A stretch of 64,000 nucleotides of DNA, taken from assembly GCA_029964075.1 (NCBI GenBank), contig CM057149.1:5900465-5964464 (forward strand). The letters run 5' to 3'. The DNA is from Patiria pectinifera. Its lineage: Eukaryota > Echinodermata > Asteroidea > Valvatida > Asterinidae. The translations under genes were made by a program, and so were the position numbers. Below are positions 31,801 through 59,924 of this stretch, piece by piece (positions within the stretch are counted from its first letter, which is position 1; each line of letters opens with the position of its first letter). The notes below the pieces were generated by a model, which did no database searches, was not told the DNA's origin, and was given only the letters and a program-made list of their open reading frames with translations.

Positions 31801-34800
31801 AAAAATATAGCTGAAGCTGAGCTGAATCTTCATCAGGTTAGTTGTTTATCACCCTTCTTTCGATTTTGAGAACATTTGTTGCTTCAAACGAACAAAATGC
31901 ACAAATTACAAATGATGGACTATACCTTTAACAGGAGTCAATTTTGTGGAGTGGTGAAGCACAGAAATTTGCTTAAAGAACAGAAAATATTAACTTGGCC
32001 AAAATAAAAAACAGATTACAGGCCTCAATTTCATGCCAAATTAACTTCTGGAGAAAGATCCGAAAATGAAACAGACCCAGAATGATTCATGTTTCAGTTT
32101 CACAAATTGATGCACTATTTATAAAGATAAAGCTTAAAAAAGTGTGATCAAACTTTAAGACGTTTCTTTGTCCACGCCATTGTATTGTGTAGGTCAGATA
32201 TCAGCCCAACGTGCCGCTCTGGTCGTGCGCGGCTATCGTAGCAAGTACAGTAAGTCGGTGGAAGGGTATATCGAGGAGAGCGTGATTCGACGCGAGCTGT
32301 CTGACAATTTCTGCTTCTACAATGAGAACTATGACTCCATCCAAGGTACGTGTTTGTACCGTCCATCAGAAAAAAAATGATGAGAAAATTGATGAAAAGA
32401 TCTTTTCTGTAGGGCATGTTCTGAACAACTAGTTCAGAACTGTTCAACATTTCACTTATGACACATTTCACGTATGTCTCATAGTGTGCAAGTCTTAGAC
32501 TTGCGTAACAAATCATGGCGTAACTTGCACAATCATTTTAAGTGGCGTAAGTTGAGGTATAGCGACTGAAAATGACCTATTTTAGTAAATCGTGATCATC
32601 ATGGAGATTGTCAGTGCACAACTGCACAATCAAGGTTGAAACAAGACTCTCACAGCTTTGTGTTTGAGTTACATGATTTGCTATTTTACTCGTGACAGAA
32701 ATTTTAAGAGTTGCAGCACGATTCCGAAGAAAGTAGGGACAGAATTATTTTTAGAATGGTGGACTGAGGTGATTCAGTGATTGTTTTGTGAACGAACAAA
32801 ATTATACACAAACAGCCGTTGTAAATGCTTTGTTATCCTCGTCCAAGATGTTTAGATAATTGAAAACGTTGCGCAGCTATTCCAAATTTGGTGAAATCGA
32901 TCGTAAGTCTATTGCGCAACTGCGTAACAAAAACTGCGCAACAAATTTGTTGCGTAAGTCCTACGCATGGCGTTAGCTTCGCACTTTTTCGTGAAATCGG
33001 CTGATGTACTTTTTTTTCTTCAGGAACCAATGACTGGGCCAAGCAAACACTGAAGGTGCATGCTGAAGACAGGAGGGAGTACGTCTACAGCAAGGAACAG
33101 CTTGAAAAGGCCAGGACACATGACGACCTGTGGAATGCTGCCCAGGTACGAAGCATTAAAATATTGACCCAAACACTCGCATTGTCGGATCAAGATTTGG
33201 AAGGGGGGGGGGGGCACCTTGCCAGGAAATTGGGGTGTTCTAGGCTGCCAAATTATGCCAATTTTCAACGTGGTATTTTTTATTTGGTGGGGGAGGGGCT
33301 GGGTAGGCTTTGCTTGGAAGGTGGGGGAGGGGGCGGGCTTGGGGTGGGGGAGGGGGTGGGTTTGGGGTGGGGGAGGGGGGTGGGTAGGCTGGGAATCATT
33401 GACGACTAGTATTATTCCCCCCTCTCCTTGGGACAGGTTCAGCTTGTCAAAGAAGCCAAGATGCACGGCTTCTTGAGGATGTACTGGGCCAAGAAGATCT
33501 TGGAGTGGACCCCATCCCCGGAGGAAGCACTGGAGATTGCCATCTACCTCAACGACAAATACAGCCTGGATGGCCGAGACCCCAACGGCTACGTGGGTAA
33601 GGACATGCGTGTAAGGGGGAAGAATATATAGATTAACCCTTGCTCTAACACACCCTGCAATTTACTTCGATACTTGCTGAAAATGATTTGATTTTGAAAC
33701 TTTCAAGAAGGATCACAAACATTCATAGAGATGAGTCTAGATCCGAGGTCAATCTCCGAGCTTGGCCCCACTGACCAGCAACAGTTGGTTTTATGTATAT
33801 CCAAAAACATGCACCCGAGAGCACAAGATTATGAAATGATATGGATATTTGGTTCAAACATTATTCTCTGTGAAAGATTTGTTTAACCTTTAAGACTTGT
33901 GGTTTTAAGTGCTTATTAGTATTTGTCTCGAAACGAAACTGCAAAAGCTCACTTCTGAAGAAACCTACATGTACATAAGAAAACACCCCCAGTTGTAGTT
34001 GAGTCCATCACAAGTCCTCCAGTCTCAAGACACAAGCTGTCCAAATGAACTGTGAGCAAGGCATTCCTCTGTGTTCCTTTGTTATTGTTCATCCGATGTT
34101 ACTTGTTACTAGACTCGGGATTTGACTTGTGATTTACTTACGGCTGGACTAAAAAGGGAATATGCAACACTCTCAAAGGAAAGAAGCAAATTATCACGAA
34201 ATACCTTACTGGACCGTTAGTGAAGCATCCTGCAAAATCTTGGCACCTGGTGTGCTTTCATTTTCAAGAAAAGTGGTATTTTTGTATCAATTCCAACGCC
34301 GACCAGCATTGGAAAACACTGGCCCTTTTTATTTTCAAATACTGCCCCAATTTATCATACTTAGTTCGCATTTTGTTTGCAATCCATTTCCCACCCATGA
34401 ACCGGTACAAGTCAGCTACACTGGTTCCCTGACCTTACAATTCCCCGATGTCTATAAATTGCTCCGTTTCATCTTAAGTGCGGTCGAGAACCTAACTACA
34501 GGAACATGATTGCTTTTCTGGATTTTCCAACATCTACGAACGCAAAACTTCAAACAAGTCAGTGTAATCATATTGGCTATAAAATACCAACCCCCAAAAT
34601 CCATCCATTTCTTAAAAATTACAGCAAAAGCAAATGTTGTGTATTCCCTTTCAAAGGTATAAGTATCATTTTGTTAACCTGACAAATTTTGTTGGTTGTC
34701 TTTTTTTGTTGGTGGACAGGTTGCATGTGGTCCATTTGCGGCATTCATGACCAGGGCTGGGCAGAGAGGCCTGTCTTTGGCAAGATCCGCTACATGAACT

Positions 34801-34865
34801 ACAACGGCTGCAAGCGCAAGTTTGACGTCGCCCAGTTCGTACGCAAGTACAAGCAAAAGTTGTGA
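25852..34865 (+). CDS. PHR: Class II CPD photolyase
   Basis: Light-dependent flavoprotein that splits cyclobutane pyrimidine dimers in DNA. Ten exons: 25852-25992, 26343-26532, 27499-27644, 29253-29432, 30909-31067, 31180-31378, 32193-32345, 33024-33145, 33437-33596 and 34720-34865. They give 1596 nt and 531 residues with consistent phases and GT-AG borders. Class II hallmarks are [14 protein letters not shown] (about 100-113), [36 protein letters not shown] and the C-terminal [20 protein letters not shown] followed by [20 protein letters not shown]. The first 47 residues are a basic/Ser-rich extension ([18 protein letters not shown]) that could act as nuclear localisation signals. The ATG lies 2 nt after a TTTTTTCAG acceptor, so a non-coding first exon is likely. 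No inactivating change is visible. Confidence 0.96.
26574..26888. mobile_element. TTAA element with telomere-like termini, photolyase intron 2
   Basis: Starts TTAACCCTAACCCCTTGGG and ends TTTTGAGGGTTAA. The interior holds imperfect repeats of ATCCTGAATCCATCAAAATCC type at about 26620, 26710, 26755, 26800 and 26840. It belongs with 36255, 50787, 51627, 53570 and 57221 by its termini. Confidence 0.75.
28142..28290. repeat. Short relative of the ACTTGTGA minisatellite
   Basis: Contains AACAAAGGAAT (also beside the large minisatellite as ATTCCTTTGTT), followed by GCTTGTGACTTGACC, ACTTGTAAGTTGACC and GACTTGTGATGACTTGT. It lies in photolyase intron 3. Confidence 0.5.
28329..28530. repeat. C-rich low-complexity tract
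   Basis: About 200 bp of CCCACCCC-type sequence with almost no G, in photolyase intron 3. Overlapping proline-rich frames in all three phases are artefacts of composition. Confidence 0.85.
28586..29122 (+). mobile_element. TTAA hairpin MITE, copy A
   Basis: Ends TTAAAGGGAATATACATCAT and ATGTTGTATTTTCCCTTTAA are inverted. The unit is 537 bp. A perfect 28-bp palindrome at 28916-28943 (CCAACGCTGATC and its mirror) lies in the middle. The TTAA flank and AGGG start suggest a Kolobok-type non-autonomous element. It lies in photolyase intron 3. Four other copies occur in the window. Confidence 0.85.
29463..29754 (+). mobile_element. tRNA-derived SINE family 1, copy in photolyase intron 4
   Basis: The head has an A-box-like TTGGCGTAGCAGTACTT and a B box GGTTCGAATCC (about 29519). 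The body reads TGGATTGGGTTTTCAGTCCC and the tail is an (AAT)n run. Nearly identical over its length to 55911-56212. Transcribed by RNA polymerase III by family knowledge. Not a functional tRNA, since no acceptor stem is closed. Confidence 0.9.
29793..30073 (+). mobile_element. tRNA-derived SINE family 2, copy 1
   Basis: The head GCCATGGTCCAGTGTTTACG leads into a B box GGTTCAAACCC. Next come GGAACATGGTGTTTGTGCCC and GGGGTAATAATTGTAAAGCG, and the 3' end is AAGCGCTATATAAGC plus an AT tail. It is highly similar to 42473-42757. The 3' motif is of the CR1/L2 LINE type, implying mobilisation by such a LINE. Confidence 0.9.
30231..30595 (+). mobile_element. tRNA-derived SINE family 3
   Basis: The head AGCCGTGGCCTCGTGGTCTG is A-box-like, and the B box GGTTCGAGTCC is at about 30292. 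The middle motif CCCTTGGACAAGGCACTTTG and AAATGGGTACCTGTGAGGGC are shared with family 2. The end TAAAGCACTTTAATC continues to an ATTATTATC tail. This is a third SINE in the same photolyase intron. Confidence 0.75.
30717..30868 (+). repeat. Dispersed TGCTTAGCAAAA family, copy 2
   Basis: GTTGCTTAGCAAAAAATAGG followed by TTACCAGCTAACATG and CACTTAGCGCATACA aligns with 16890-17070 and 46135-46290. Its right edge is about 40 bp before photolyase exon 5. Confidence 0.6.
33196..33400. repeat. G-tract-rich intron 8 of the photolyase
   Basis: Most of the 291-bp intron is G-rich on the coding strand. It includes an 11-G run at about 33201 and repeated GGTGGGGGAGGGGG units at 33320-33385. Strong G-quadruplex potential is visible in both DNA and pre-mRNA. 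Confidence 0.85.
33995..34147. repeat. Short foldback relative of the ACTTGTGA minisatellite
   Basis: GAGTCCATCACAAGTCCTCC at left and ACTTGTTACTAGACTCGGG plus TTGACTTGTGATTT at right are inverted versions of the 12-bp unit. Between them lies ATTCCTCTGTGTTCC and TTTGTTATTGTTCA, shared with 21420-21450. It shows the family's unexpanded state. Confidence 0.55.
34152..34654 (-). mobile_element. TTAA hairpin MITE, copy B
   Basis: Begins AAAAGGGAATATGCAACA and ends AAATGTTGTGTATTCCCTTT. Opposite orientation to copy A. The central palindrome is shortened to about 20 bp (34284-34303, CCAACG to CATTGG). The terminal TTAA motifs have decayed. It lies in photolyase intron 9. Confidence 0.75.
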
Positions 34866-35591
34866 TGAGCCCTCTACAACGAAACGCCAACCGCCCTCAG
34901 GACTATGCTCCAAACTTGTGCTTCCATCTAGCAGCTTGTACACAATGATTGGCTCTACACACAAATGTATGGATATTGTTGTAGTCCAGAGCTTTCCCGA
35001 AATCTCCTATAAATGTGAGGCGTTATGGCAGATTGCGACGGAACTGCATGGGCACAGGCCATAGTTGAAAAAATGCAAAAAAAAAAAAATGGGTTGTTTT
35101 TCCCTCGATTTTCAGATTGATTGATATTGGTAATCTTTGATGTGTCTACTACACAGTGGCATATTTCATTTTTACAAATACAAAACCGAAACGTTTAAAG
35201 GCCTTTTTCTCAGTATTTTTACTTTATTGACATGTCGATAAATGCAAACTATAAACAGCCATAACTTGTTAAAGGAATGTCCGATTGAAGTGCAGCAAAC
35301 AGTATTGCAGGGAGAATTTTATTGTCTTTACCAATACCAGCAAACCCTCATTTCAACCTCTGCCCAGTTCTGTCTCATTTCTTCAGAACGCCTCACACTT
35401 AATGGCCGATAATGTATTATAGAATCCTGTTCCTATGAGAAATTGAAAATCCACTTTCATTATTGGACTCGACTAAAGATTTGGCGATATTGAGAAACAA
35501 TAATTATATGTCACGGAAAGAGAGCAGGGTTTGATTTGTTTAAAGAAATAATGAGGTAAAATCATGCTGACAAGACACAACAGACTAATTA

Positions 35592-35859
35592 GGCCATCAG
35601 CCTGGGGGTTTGGTCAGTATCAAATCAGGGCATAAATGATTATAGTGTGCATGTGTAAAGTATACCGCCCCTAGAGTGGTAACAAGCATTTTGATGGTCA
35701 TTTTGAAAAAAAGGGTGATAGCGCCAAAAAATCTGCCACCGTTGCAATGCTATCACATATTTTCCAATTCTGGAGGTGTATACCTTGCCAAAATCGCTAT
35801 GATGATTATTCCCCTCATTTGATACCGGTGGCCAAAATTTTGGACCGAGGCTGATGGCC
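35592..35859 (-). mobile_element. MITE with GGCCATCAGCC termini, copy 2
   Basis: Starts GGCCATCAGCCTGGGGG and ends ACCGAGGCTGATGGCC. It matches the reverse complement of 13948-14220 throughout, including ACCGGTGGCCAAAATTTTGG and GCTATCACATATTTTCC. 268 bp, non-coding. Confidence 0.85.
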
Positions 35860-36254
35860 GTGCTCAAAGCACAAAATGCGCAAAATGCACAGCGAATGCA
35901 CACAGGTGCATTGATCCGTGTGGCCCCAACTGAAAATAGTCTTATTTCTGTCAATACATGTACTTGTGAAAATCCTGAAAAGTAGGGTTATTGAGTTGCA
36001 AGAAGATTGCTCGAGGTTGGAGACGTCATTTTTGGTCGACAAAAACAGAAAATAACAGATACATTGCAGCGTCCTAAACTTCATTATTGCCCCCATATTC
36101 TTAATCATGGAGCATGAAATGGGATTCAAGTTCAACATGATTCAGTGAAGACTCTTTGAATGTGGGTCATTCCGTAAATGCGGGGTCCACTTTTTGGTGT
36201 GTCTCTGTTAAATCTGATGTAAGGTTTTGTAAATTCAGGACACCTTTAACCATG

Positions 36255-36669
36255 TTAACCTTAACCTTCCTCAATCCTCCAAGATCCTCCTGTCGGTTTG
36301 GACGATTTTAGAGGATTGAGGCTGAATGGCAAAGTTGTATCGCCTTTTTGTGGAGGATGCATTACGTCAAGCCAGTAGGCCATATCCTGCATTGGTTATG
36401 TTCAGCCACGCTTAAATCAGCTCTGTGTTTTTCTCATGTTTCATCCGCGCCGCTTCTAAATGCCATTCACACTGCTTCAAACAATAGCAGTAATTGGCAG
36501 AGGATTTTGGAGGATTGAGGCAGTTGTCACACTCCACAGACTAAATTCAAGAAATAACGGATGATTTTGGAGGATTGAGGCTTAATCCAATGTTTTCTTA
36601 GTGGCAATTGGAGGCTTTTGCAGGATTGAGGTTGCATCCTAGCCAGAGGGCCTAGGGAGTTAGGGTTAA
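36255..36669. mobile_element. TTAA element with telomere-like termini, intergenic
   Basis: Starts TTAACCTTAACC and ends GAGTTAGGGTTAA. The inside carries the unit GGAGGATTGAGG repeatedly (about 36310, 36485, 36555 and 36605). It resembles 53570-53976 most closely: both contain the stretch ACTCCACAGACTAAATTCAA or a close variant, then AAATAACGGA. Confidence 0.75.
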
Positions 36670-37459
36670 TGCCTTCTATTTCTAAGAATGATGATGTGAA
36701 GCAAAATACCTTTTTCAATTTTTATGAAACTTACATTGCAACTTACAAAAGTCTAATGTAACAGGGACACCAAAAAGGCCCACTTTTAGACCCCAAATTT
36801 ATGGAATAACTCGTATACTATACAGTTATTGTAGTATTATTAAAATGATTAAAAATGAACATGTTTATTGGGGGTGGATCTCAGAAGTCTGGATGAGATA
36901 TTGGTTTTGAAAAAAAACACACACATTTCTTCCCGAAAATTGTGTGTGCTGTAAAAAGTTGAGTGGACCTTTTAAAGTGAACAGGATTAAAACAAGTTCG
37001 TCTTTCATACTTTTGTCTTTGTTAAAATGTACCTTTCATCTATTTTCACTAGACGTACAGTAGATGAACACTAACAAAGGAATGCCTTTGTCGAAGCTAC
37101 ATCTAAACGTTATTTTTTTAGAGAGTCGGAATGACCAAAGTGTAAAACTATTTTATCTACTCTTTTGTATTCACAGTAAGATTTTGTTATTTAATATTAA
37201 AAACGACGGCAATACACAAAACTGAGTCACTCTCCCTTACTAAATTTTTTATTCGATTATTAAGCAAAAATATTCCACAAATAATGGCCATGATTATTAT
37301 TATTAATATTCACATCAGAACAAATCAGTTTCTTTAAAGCATTTTCAATTTCTACACTACAACCAACATGTAGTTTCTACATCCCAATTCTGCCAATTAT
37401 TTCACGAAAGCTAGTTGCGTCTCTTGACAGTTGTCATTACACTTAACCCCCTTAACAAT

Positions 37460-37781
37460 GGGCCAAGTTCAGGCAAGGACCATTAGTCGACTAGTGGTTA
37501 ATTTGTGACGTACGTTATGCATGCGCACTAATGGCAATGTGCGAACGTCTCTAGTCAAACGCTGGTCAAAATCTCATCGCAAAACTTCTGGACCCTGGCT
37601 CCCTGCTGTACGTTATGAATGCGCGCGGCTAGTTACCAGCGATGCAACCAGCCCCAGTAGGTTGGTTCCAAATAGTCCACTAGCGTAGTCAACCACCGTC
37701 GACTAGACAGAGTTCGGGCTAACTTTATTAGTGAACTATGGTTAACCAATGGTCAACAATGGTTCTTGCGTGAACTTGCCC
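37460..37781. mobile_element. MITE with GGGCAAGTTCACGCAAG-type termini
   Basis: Left end GGGCCAAGTTCAGGCAAGG, right end CTTGCGTGAACTTGCCC, inverted with one insertion and two mismatches. The inner arms ACCATTAGTCGACTAGTGG and the later CCACCGTCGACTAG and AACCAATGGTC add further symmetry. 322 bp, no coding capacity; target duplication not clear. Confidence 0.65.
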
Positions 37782-38405
37782 TTGGCTCATAGCTCTAGAC
37801 ACGGCTCGATAAAAGCCGATAAACCAGGGTCCTGCTATAGCCGCATTCCTGCTGCATAGCCGCATCCATTAATAGACAACGGCCGAATGCCTTGCATGTA
37901 CACATTCCAACCAATGTGCCGCTGTCCAAAGTCGAACGATACCGGCGTCAAGGGGTTAAAGATGCAAAAACAGGGTCAATATTTATATTTTTTAAGCAAT
38001 GTGAAAAATATTAAAATAAGGCAACATAAATGGTCTTTGTTTTTTCAGTTTCAATCAATCAACGAAGAATGCCTTGTGGAAACCTTGACAATCAAAAACG
38101 ATCTGTTCAAATATATGTATTACGTTAAAGCAGACCAACAATATGACCCATTAATACTCTATAAAAGTAAACTTGACAGTGGTTTAAGTTTCTACATAAC
38201 TAAAGTTACATGATCAATCAATCACAGTCTGTACAAGTACATGTGACCCATTCTAATGTACACATAAACAACTTGTTTACAGTTTCAGAGCAAGACTTAC
38301 GGCTTGTACCGGGGAAAATTGGATTGCTTGATTTCAATACTAGAAAAGGCACAATAAAAATTCAGGTTTTCAATCAAAGAAACAGAGGAAAGAATGTTGC
38401 AACCT

Positions 38406-38570
38406 GACGCCACTTTTTTCATCATAATTATCATCTCAGTGAAGGTAAGTCATTGCAAACATGTTGAGGAGACATCATTTGCTGGAGATCATTTCCAATT
38501 TTGTTAGAAATTACTTTGAAAATGCACTCGACTCTCCATAGGCTTTGTACACGACTAAAGAAGTGGCGTC
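38406..38570. mobile_element. MITE with GACGCCACTTTTTTC ends, copy 1
   Basis: GACGCCACTTTTTT at left and AAAGAAGTGGCGTC at right are inverted. The internal CATTTCCAATTTTGTTAGAA and CACTCGACTCTCC are shared with 55388-55576. Confidence 0.7.
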
Positions 38571-40946
38571 TGGATACTACATACTTTCCCAAACGGAACT
38601 TTTCAGGGCAATCATTAATTCTTTCACCTTTTTTTTTATAATAATAAATGAACTTCAATATAATTATAAAGTGACCTTACCGGTAACTTTATTTCCTTGC
38701 AACTAAAATCACTGGGGAGACTGGGGCAAAAGTAAAAATATATTTTTGAAAGCACATATTATTTAGGCATGCAACTGGGAAGTCTTAAAAAGAGAGGAAA
38801 TTCAAATCTTTCCACGAGTTTGAACAGTGTTTATCTATTTTTAATGGCACACATGGGAAGTTATTTTTTTTAAAAAGGGGAAATCAACGGATCCGAGGAG
38901 TTGCATGCCTGATTATCACTCATGGGCATCCATATTTGCAAAAAATGTTGGGCTTTGTTAGGAATTTGAAGGGTTATGGCAGTAGGCAAATACAAAAGGT
39001 TTATTATTCTGCTTTTAGTTGTGGACCTACTTTGACCCACACTACTTGCTTCTTGCAACATGGTGTAAAGACCACGAGTAAATCGTTGAACAAGAATGGC
39101 TTTAAATGTCAAATCTAAGTAGGTTAATAGAAAAAAAAATGATATTTACAAAATAAAGTGGTAATTTTTGTTATTGTAAATTTAATACATTTAGTTGTTT
39201 AATAATCTATCAAATCTTTTTGCCATTTCATCTTCATATTTTAAACTTTTTACAAACTCATTGTCTGGCCTAATAGATATTGCCAGATTTTTTTGTCATT
39301 AGATAGAATTCTAAAAAAGTAGCACAGAATCCATGATGGACTATCCTGAAATAGAGAAGCACAATTAAGATGGGTATATCCTTTCTTTCTTATCCTTAGA
39401 ACTGTGTAAAACTGGCGTCTGTACTTCCAGAAGTAAACCAATTACACAAATAAATCAGGTTTACATGTAAACAATTCAATTAATTCATCACAATAGAACA
39501 CAACTGTGATTGGGGGATAATGAAAAATCCAAGATATATTCGTGGGAGAGTTTTGTTATCGCGATCATAAGGCATCACGATCATAAAGGATAGCAATCAT
39601 AAGGGAGCATAAAAACTAACAATGCAAGAACGCTCACCCAAACGCCACACTTGCACACATCTTGTGCTTAGTTTAGTACAAAATGCGAAGGGGAAAAAGG
39701 TAGTAACGCCAGTAGGGTAAATCCTCAGGAAATCTGAATTTCGAAAGGGTTTTGTTTTAGAAAATCCTAAAATCAGGACAAAATCAAGAGAAATCTCACC
39801 CCTGACGCTTACTCCTGAATTGTATGTACAATACTACCAAGCATTCCCGATGGGGGAGAGACGACAACAATTAAAATGGGTTGATGGTTTTGTGGATGTA
39901 TGAGAAAATGGCTGTGATTTTGAGTTGAGCAGTGAATTAATCAGGGTTTGGGGAAAACGGACAATTTTCAAGTAAATAATCGGACTGCAAATTTAGTTCC
40001 GACAATAGTCTTGGTTTTAAGTTGGTCACACACATCAGAACTGTTAACCTTCAGTTGAGTTACAAAAATTACGGCCATGATAAACTAGTCTATATGCGAT
40101 CTTCAATGCACACCATATTCATAACCTTAAATTAAAGAACTCAGTTCGCAGTATTGTACATGGAGTTATGGTCATACATACATGTACATGAATGTTTCTG
40201 TAATTTTGATAATACACAGTCACCAAACGCAGCTTTGTCAATGAGCCAAAATTTCTGAAACTTGAAGATCAGAGTTTGGCATCAAGAAATTGAGGAAATG
40301 ACAACATTGTTTTGTTCTTAATTCGTTTTTTTATGCCCTAAACCATGCGCTAGGACTATCTCAAACTCAAATGTCCAACATTGTTTTTGGTTTAATAGAA
40401 AAAAGACAAATATCACTGATGTACAGTTCAGAAGATGGTTATAAATTGCACTAAACACGCTGGTAAAATATTTAGCTCTTTACTGTACCGCCCAAAACCG
40501 CCCTGCCAATTACTCCCTGTAGCACTCGAAACGTCACGATCACTCTATGGTTTGATGGATTCATTAGTGAAAAATGTAACACAATGTAGTGTGGGTGCTA
40601 ATTGGTTAACCTTGCCTTCCAACAACAGGTGATTATTATTAATATATGCTAATGTTGGGAGGAGCCTCGTGTATGTGATGCAAGACTCTGAATATTCATT
40701 TTATTAAGGCATCTACTGAGCATTAACCAACCAATGACAGTATTTGCACATATCCATTGTCCCGCCTTCTAAGGCAGGGAACACGTACAGTAGTACATTG
40801 CCACAAAATACCCAAACCACTGGCATATGTACATGTACAGGTGGTGTGAGATTCTTCTCTCTCGTACGTTAACTCAAGATAACTCTACAGACACAAGATG
40901 AATTTGCCAATTAAGCCAGTTCGGTATTCAAACTAAGATTGAATCA

Positions 40947-41560
40947 AGCCCGCGGGAACGGGGGTTGCTGTGGGTGCTGCAGCACCCTTAACTTTTTGGA
41001 TTGGGGTGCTGGAAAATGCTTCAGCACTTCCTACTCCCGGGCAAAAATGTGTTCCAGCCAGCAGTGTTCTACGACCATGAAATTGCGCCACTACGCTATA
41101 CATTATGCTTACTCTACAAATATCTCCTTCATTTTGTTCGTTTCTAGTTATGCCGGGGCTAAGCGCGGCGCTTCGAAAGTCTAGCAAAAACACTGTAAAA
41201 TATCAAGAGGAGGTATTTTCTAAATCTCCAGATAGTGCAGAATCCATCTTGCTCTCAAGGTATCTAAAATCATGACATGTCTATGATATTTCCGCCATGG
41301 TGGAAGCTTTGACCCGAAAACAATAACCTCCGCCATGACAATGGTGGCAAAGTTGTTTATGCTTGCCAGGATTTTTTTCATTCGATCTTTCAATAGGGAC
41401 AAATGTTCATACCTTTCCCCTGAAGCTTTTTCTTTTCATTAAAAAGTTTCATTGACGTTGCTAGCATTCTGTGCTCAACATTAACAAATAGCAAGGTTCA
41501 CACACATCCCCAACCTAATACGAGTTGGACGGGCTTTCATTGAAATTAGTCATGCTTTAT
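40947..41560 (+). repeat. 614-bp dispersed repeat, copy 1
   Basis: Matches the reverse complement of 58340-58995 along its length. Shared landmarks are GGGTGCTGCAGCACCC (a palindrome), TGGCAAAGTTGTTTATGC, CCTTTCCCCTGAA and GAAATTAGTCATGCTTTATG. No terminal repeats were seen. Class unknown. Confidence 0.75.
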
Positions 41561-42472
41561 GCCAATTCAAACAACACTGCAACAACAGAGCTACATCGTT
41601 TGGTGCGTTAGAACTATGTGAATATTTTTATGAACAGAAATTCATCCGCTTCCAGTGAAACGATTTGTTTTAACTTGAACCAAAAAAACATCCTTTCGGG
41701 TTTTATGAGTTTCAGTATACTTCAGTATATTTCATGACAATGCATCCAGAATCCAACAGTTTCCGGGGCCTTAAAGCGGGGCCCTGGCCCTGTGGCCCCA
41801 CGCCGTTAGGGCTCAGAAAATAAAACAAAACATACACGAAGGAATTTACTAAATGTAAGAAAGCTGTCATGCATAAATCCATATGGCGGATTGTTAATCC
41901 AAAAACGAAAGTGATGTTGTACTGAACTGGCATACTCCTGGGGCAAGTTCTGTAAAACTACTAAATTCACCTATATTCTAAAGTAAATATACAGTTTTTA
42001 TAACATTCTCACCTTAAGCTTGACATAGTTTTTTTTCTCAAACAGTTTGTCTCAGCTTAAGTATAACTGTCACTTCTCACTAAAAATATATATATCATGA
42101 GAGGAAAAAAACTTAACATACCGTGAAGTACAATATAGGCCACGGATATCCCCATATTCAGATATGATCTCACAAAAGATCACAATAATCTAATTTATAT
42201 GCCTATGAAAACAAACAAGGACCAGAGTTGAAGTCGAGTCATTTTCTGAGTCCAACAAGTGCACTGAAAAACTATTGTGGTAGTGTAGAAATGAAGCCTG
42301 AAAAAAAAAGACAAGCCGGAAGGCTTTTGATGTGTAGAAATCCGAGCGTCTGGACGAAAAAAGGTATGTTGAAAATGCCCAAATACTTGCAGAATGTTTA
42401 TTAAAAAATGGATCAACGTTTGAAGCGAGAAAATTGCTCCAAATCTTAAGTGGGGTGTAGTTGATGTAGAAA

Positions 42473-42757
42473 GCCATGGTCCAGTGGTTACGGTGTTTGA
42501 CTCACGCACGGTGATGCGAGGGTTCCAATCCTGCCAGGAACATGGTGTTTGTGCCCTTGGGTAAGACACTAAACTACAATTGCCTCTATCTACCCAGGAG
42601 TATAAATGGGTAGCCGTGAGGGTCTAGGACCGATTGAGCACTGATATCGGCTGCCGCATGGTCCCATGGCCTGATGAACGGGGTAATAATTGTAAAGCGC
42701 TTTGAGATTGTTGCTACGATGGAAAGGACTATATAAACACTACGATTATTATTATTA
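42473..42757 (+). mobile_element. tRNA-derived SINE family 2, copy 2
   Basis: Near-identical to 29793-30073 from GCCATGGTCCAGTGGTTACG through CCTGATGAACGGGGTAATAA to AAAGGACTATATAAACAC plus an (ATT)n tail. It lies about 0.7 kb beyond the p38 stop and may be part of its 3' UTR. Confidence 0.9.
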
Positions 42758-43450
42758 CAAAAATTATCCAGTTAAAGTTTCGTTGACACTATACATTCTG
42801 AGAAAACAGTGGAAACATATGCACAATTTTTGGGATCTTGTATCTGAATTCAGCTGCTAACGCACGTAAAAAAGTGTGCCCCAAGCACCCTAGTTTGAAA
42901 CCACCTCCAATGTTAGTTTTCTTCCAAACGACACCATTTCCGGTGGAATAATTTCACAAAGTATTTGATATCAGTCCTATCTTCACTTCGGGCAAGCTTT
43001 CTGTTACTCAATCGATAGGTACTTTTGCGGGTAATTACAAATAATCCTGCGTAGCTTTAAAAATAAGTGGACAATTCTTGCACGACTGTGGCAAGCAGTG
43101 TGTCCAAACCCTCACAGTTCCACTCATTCAAAATACTTAGTGAGCACAGCCTGGGTCGTTAGGGTTTGCTTCCCACTCTACCACCTTATATTTCAGTAAA
43201 CTTGAGGAATCGTAAAAAAACAACTCGACTGCAACAGTGACCAAGATGGACTGTCATATATGAGGCTTTTCAGCTTGCCTGAGCATGAGATATTTTCCAA
43301 ACACAACTGACTAGCAATCCAACAAGTTTACTCGGCTCCAAAACAAAAACTTTGAAAACAAACAAAAAAAGGTTGGCCTGGAGTACATGTACAAGAGATG
43401 TTGCCACTATTCACAGAGTTCCTCCGTTGAGAGTCTGAGGAACTGTTTTC

Positions 43451-59924
<16,474 letters not shown>

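Larger units (their letters stand above)
34866..43450. other. Convergent intergenic region, photolyase to p38
   Basis: Holds the 3' UTRs of both convergent genes and a series of MITEs and repeats listed separately. No further gene was recognised. The largest open frames (for example 37887-38213) have no codon or domain character. For p38 the nearest AATAAA on its strand is near 42400, beyond a SINE, so the 3' UTR could be about 1 kb long. Confidence 0.45.

Noticed and set aside
37887-38213. 108-codon plus-strand frame
   Set aside because: AT-rich, no domain, no splice context, no conserved composition. Likely chance.
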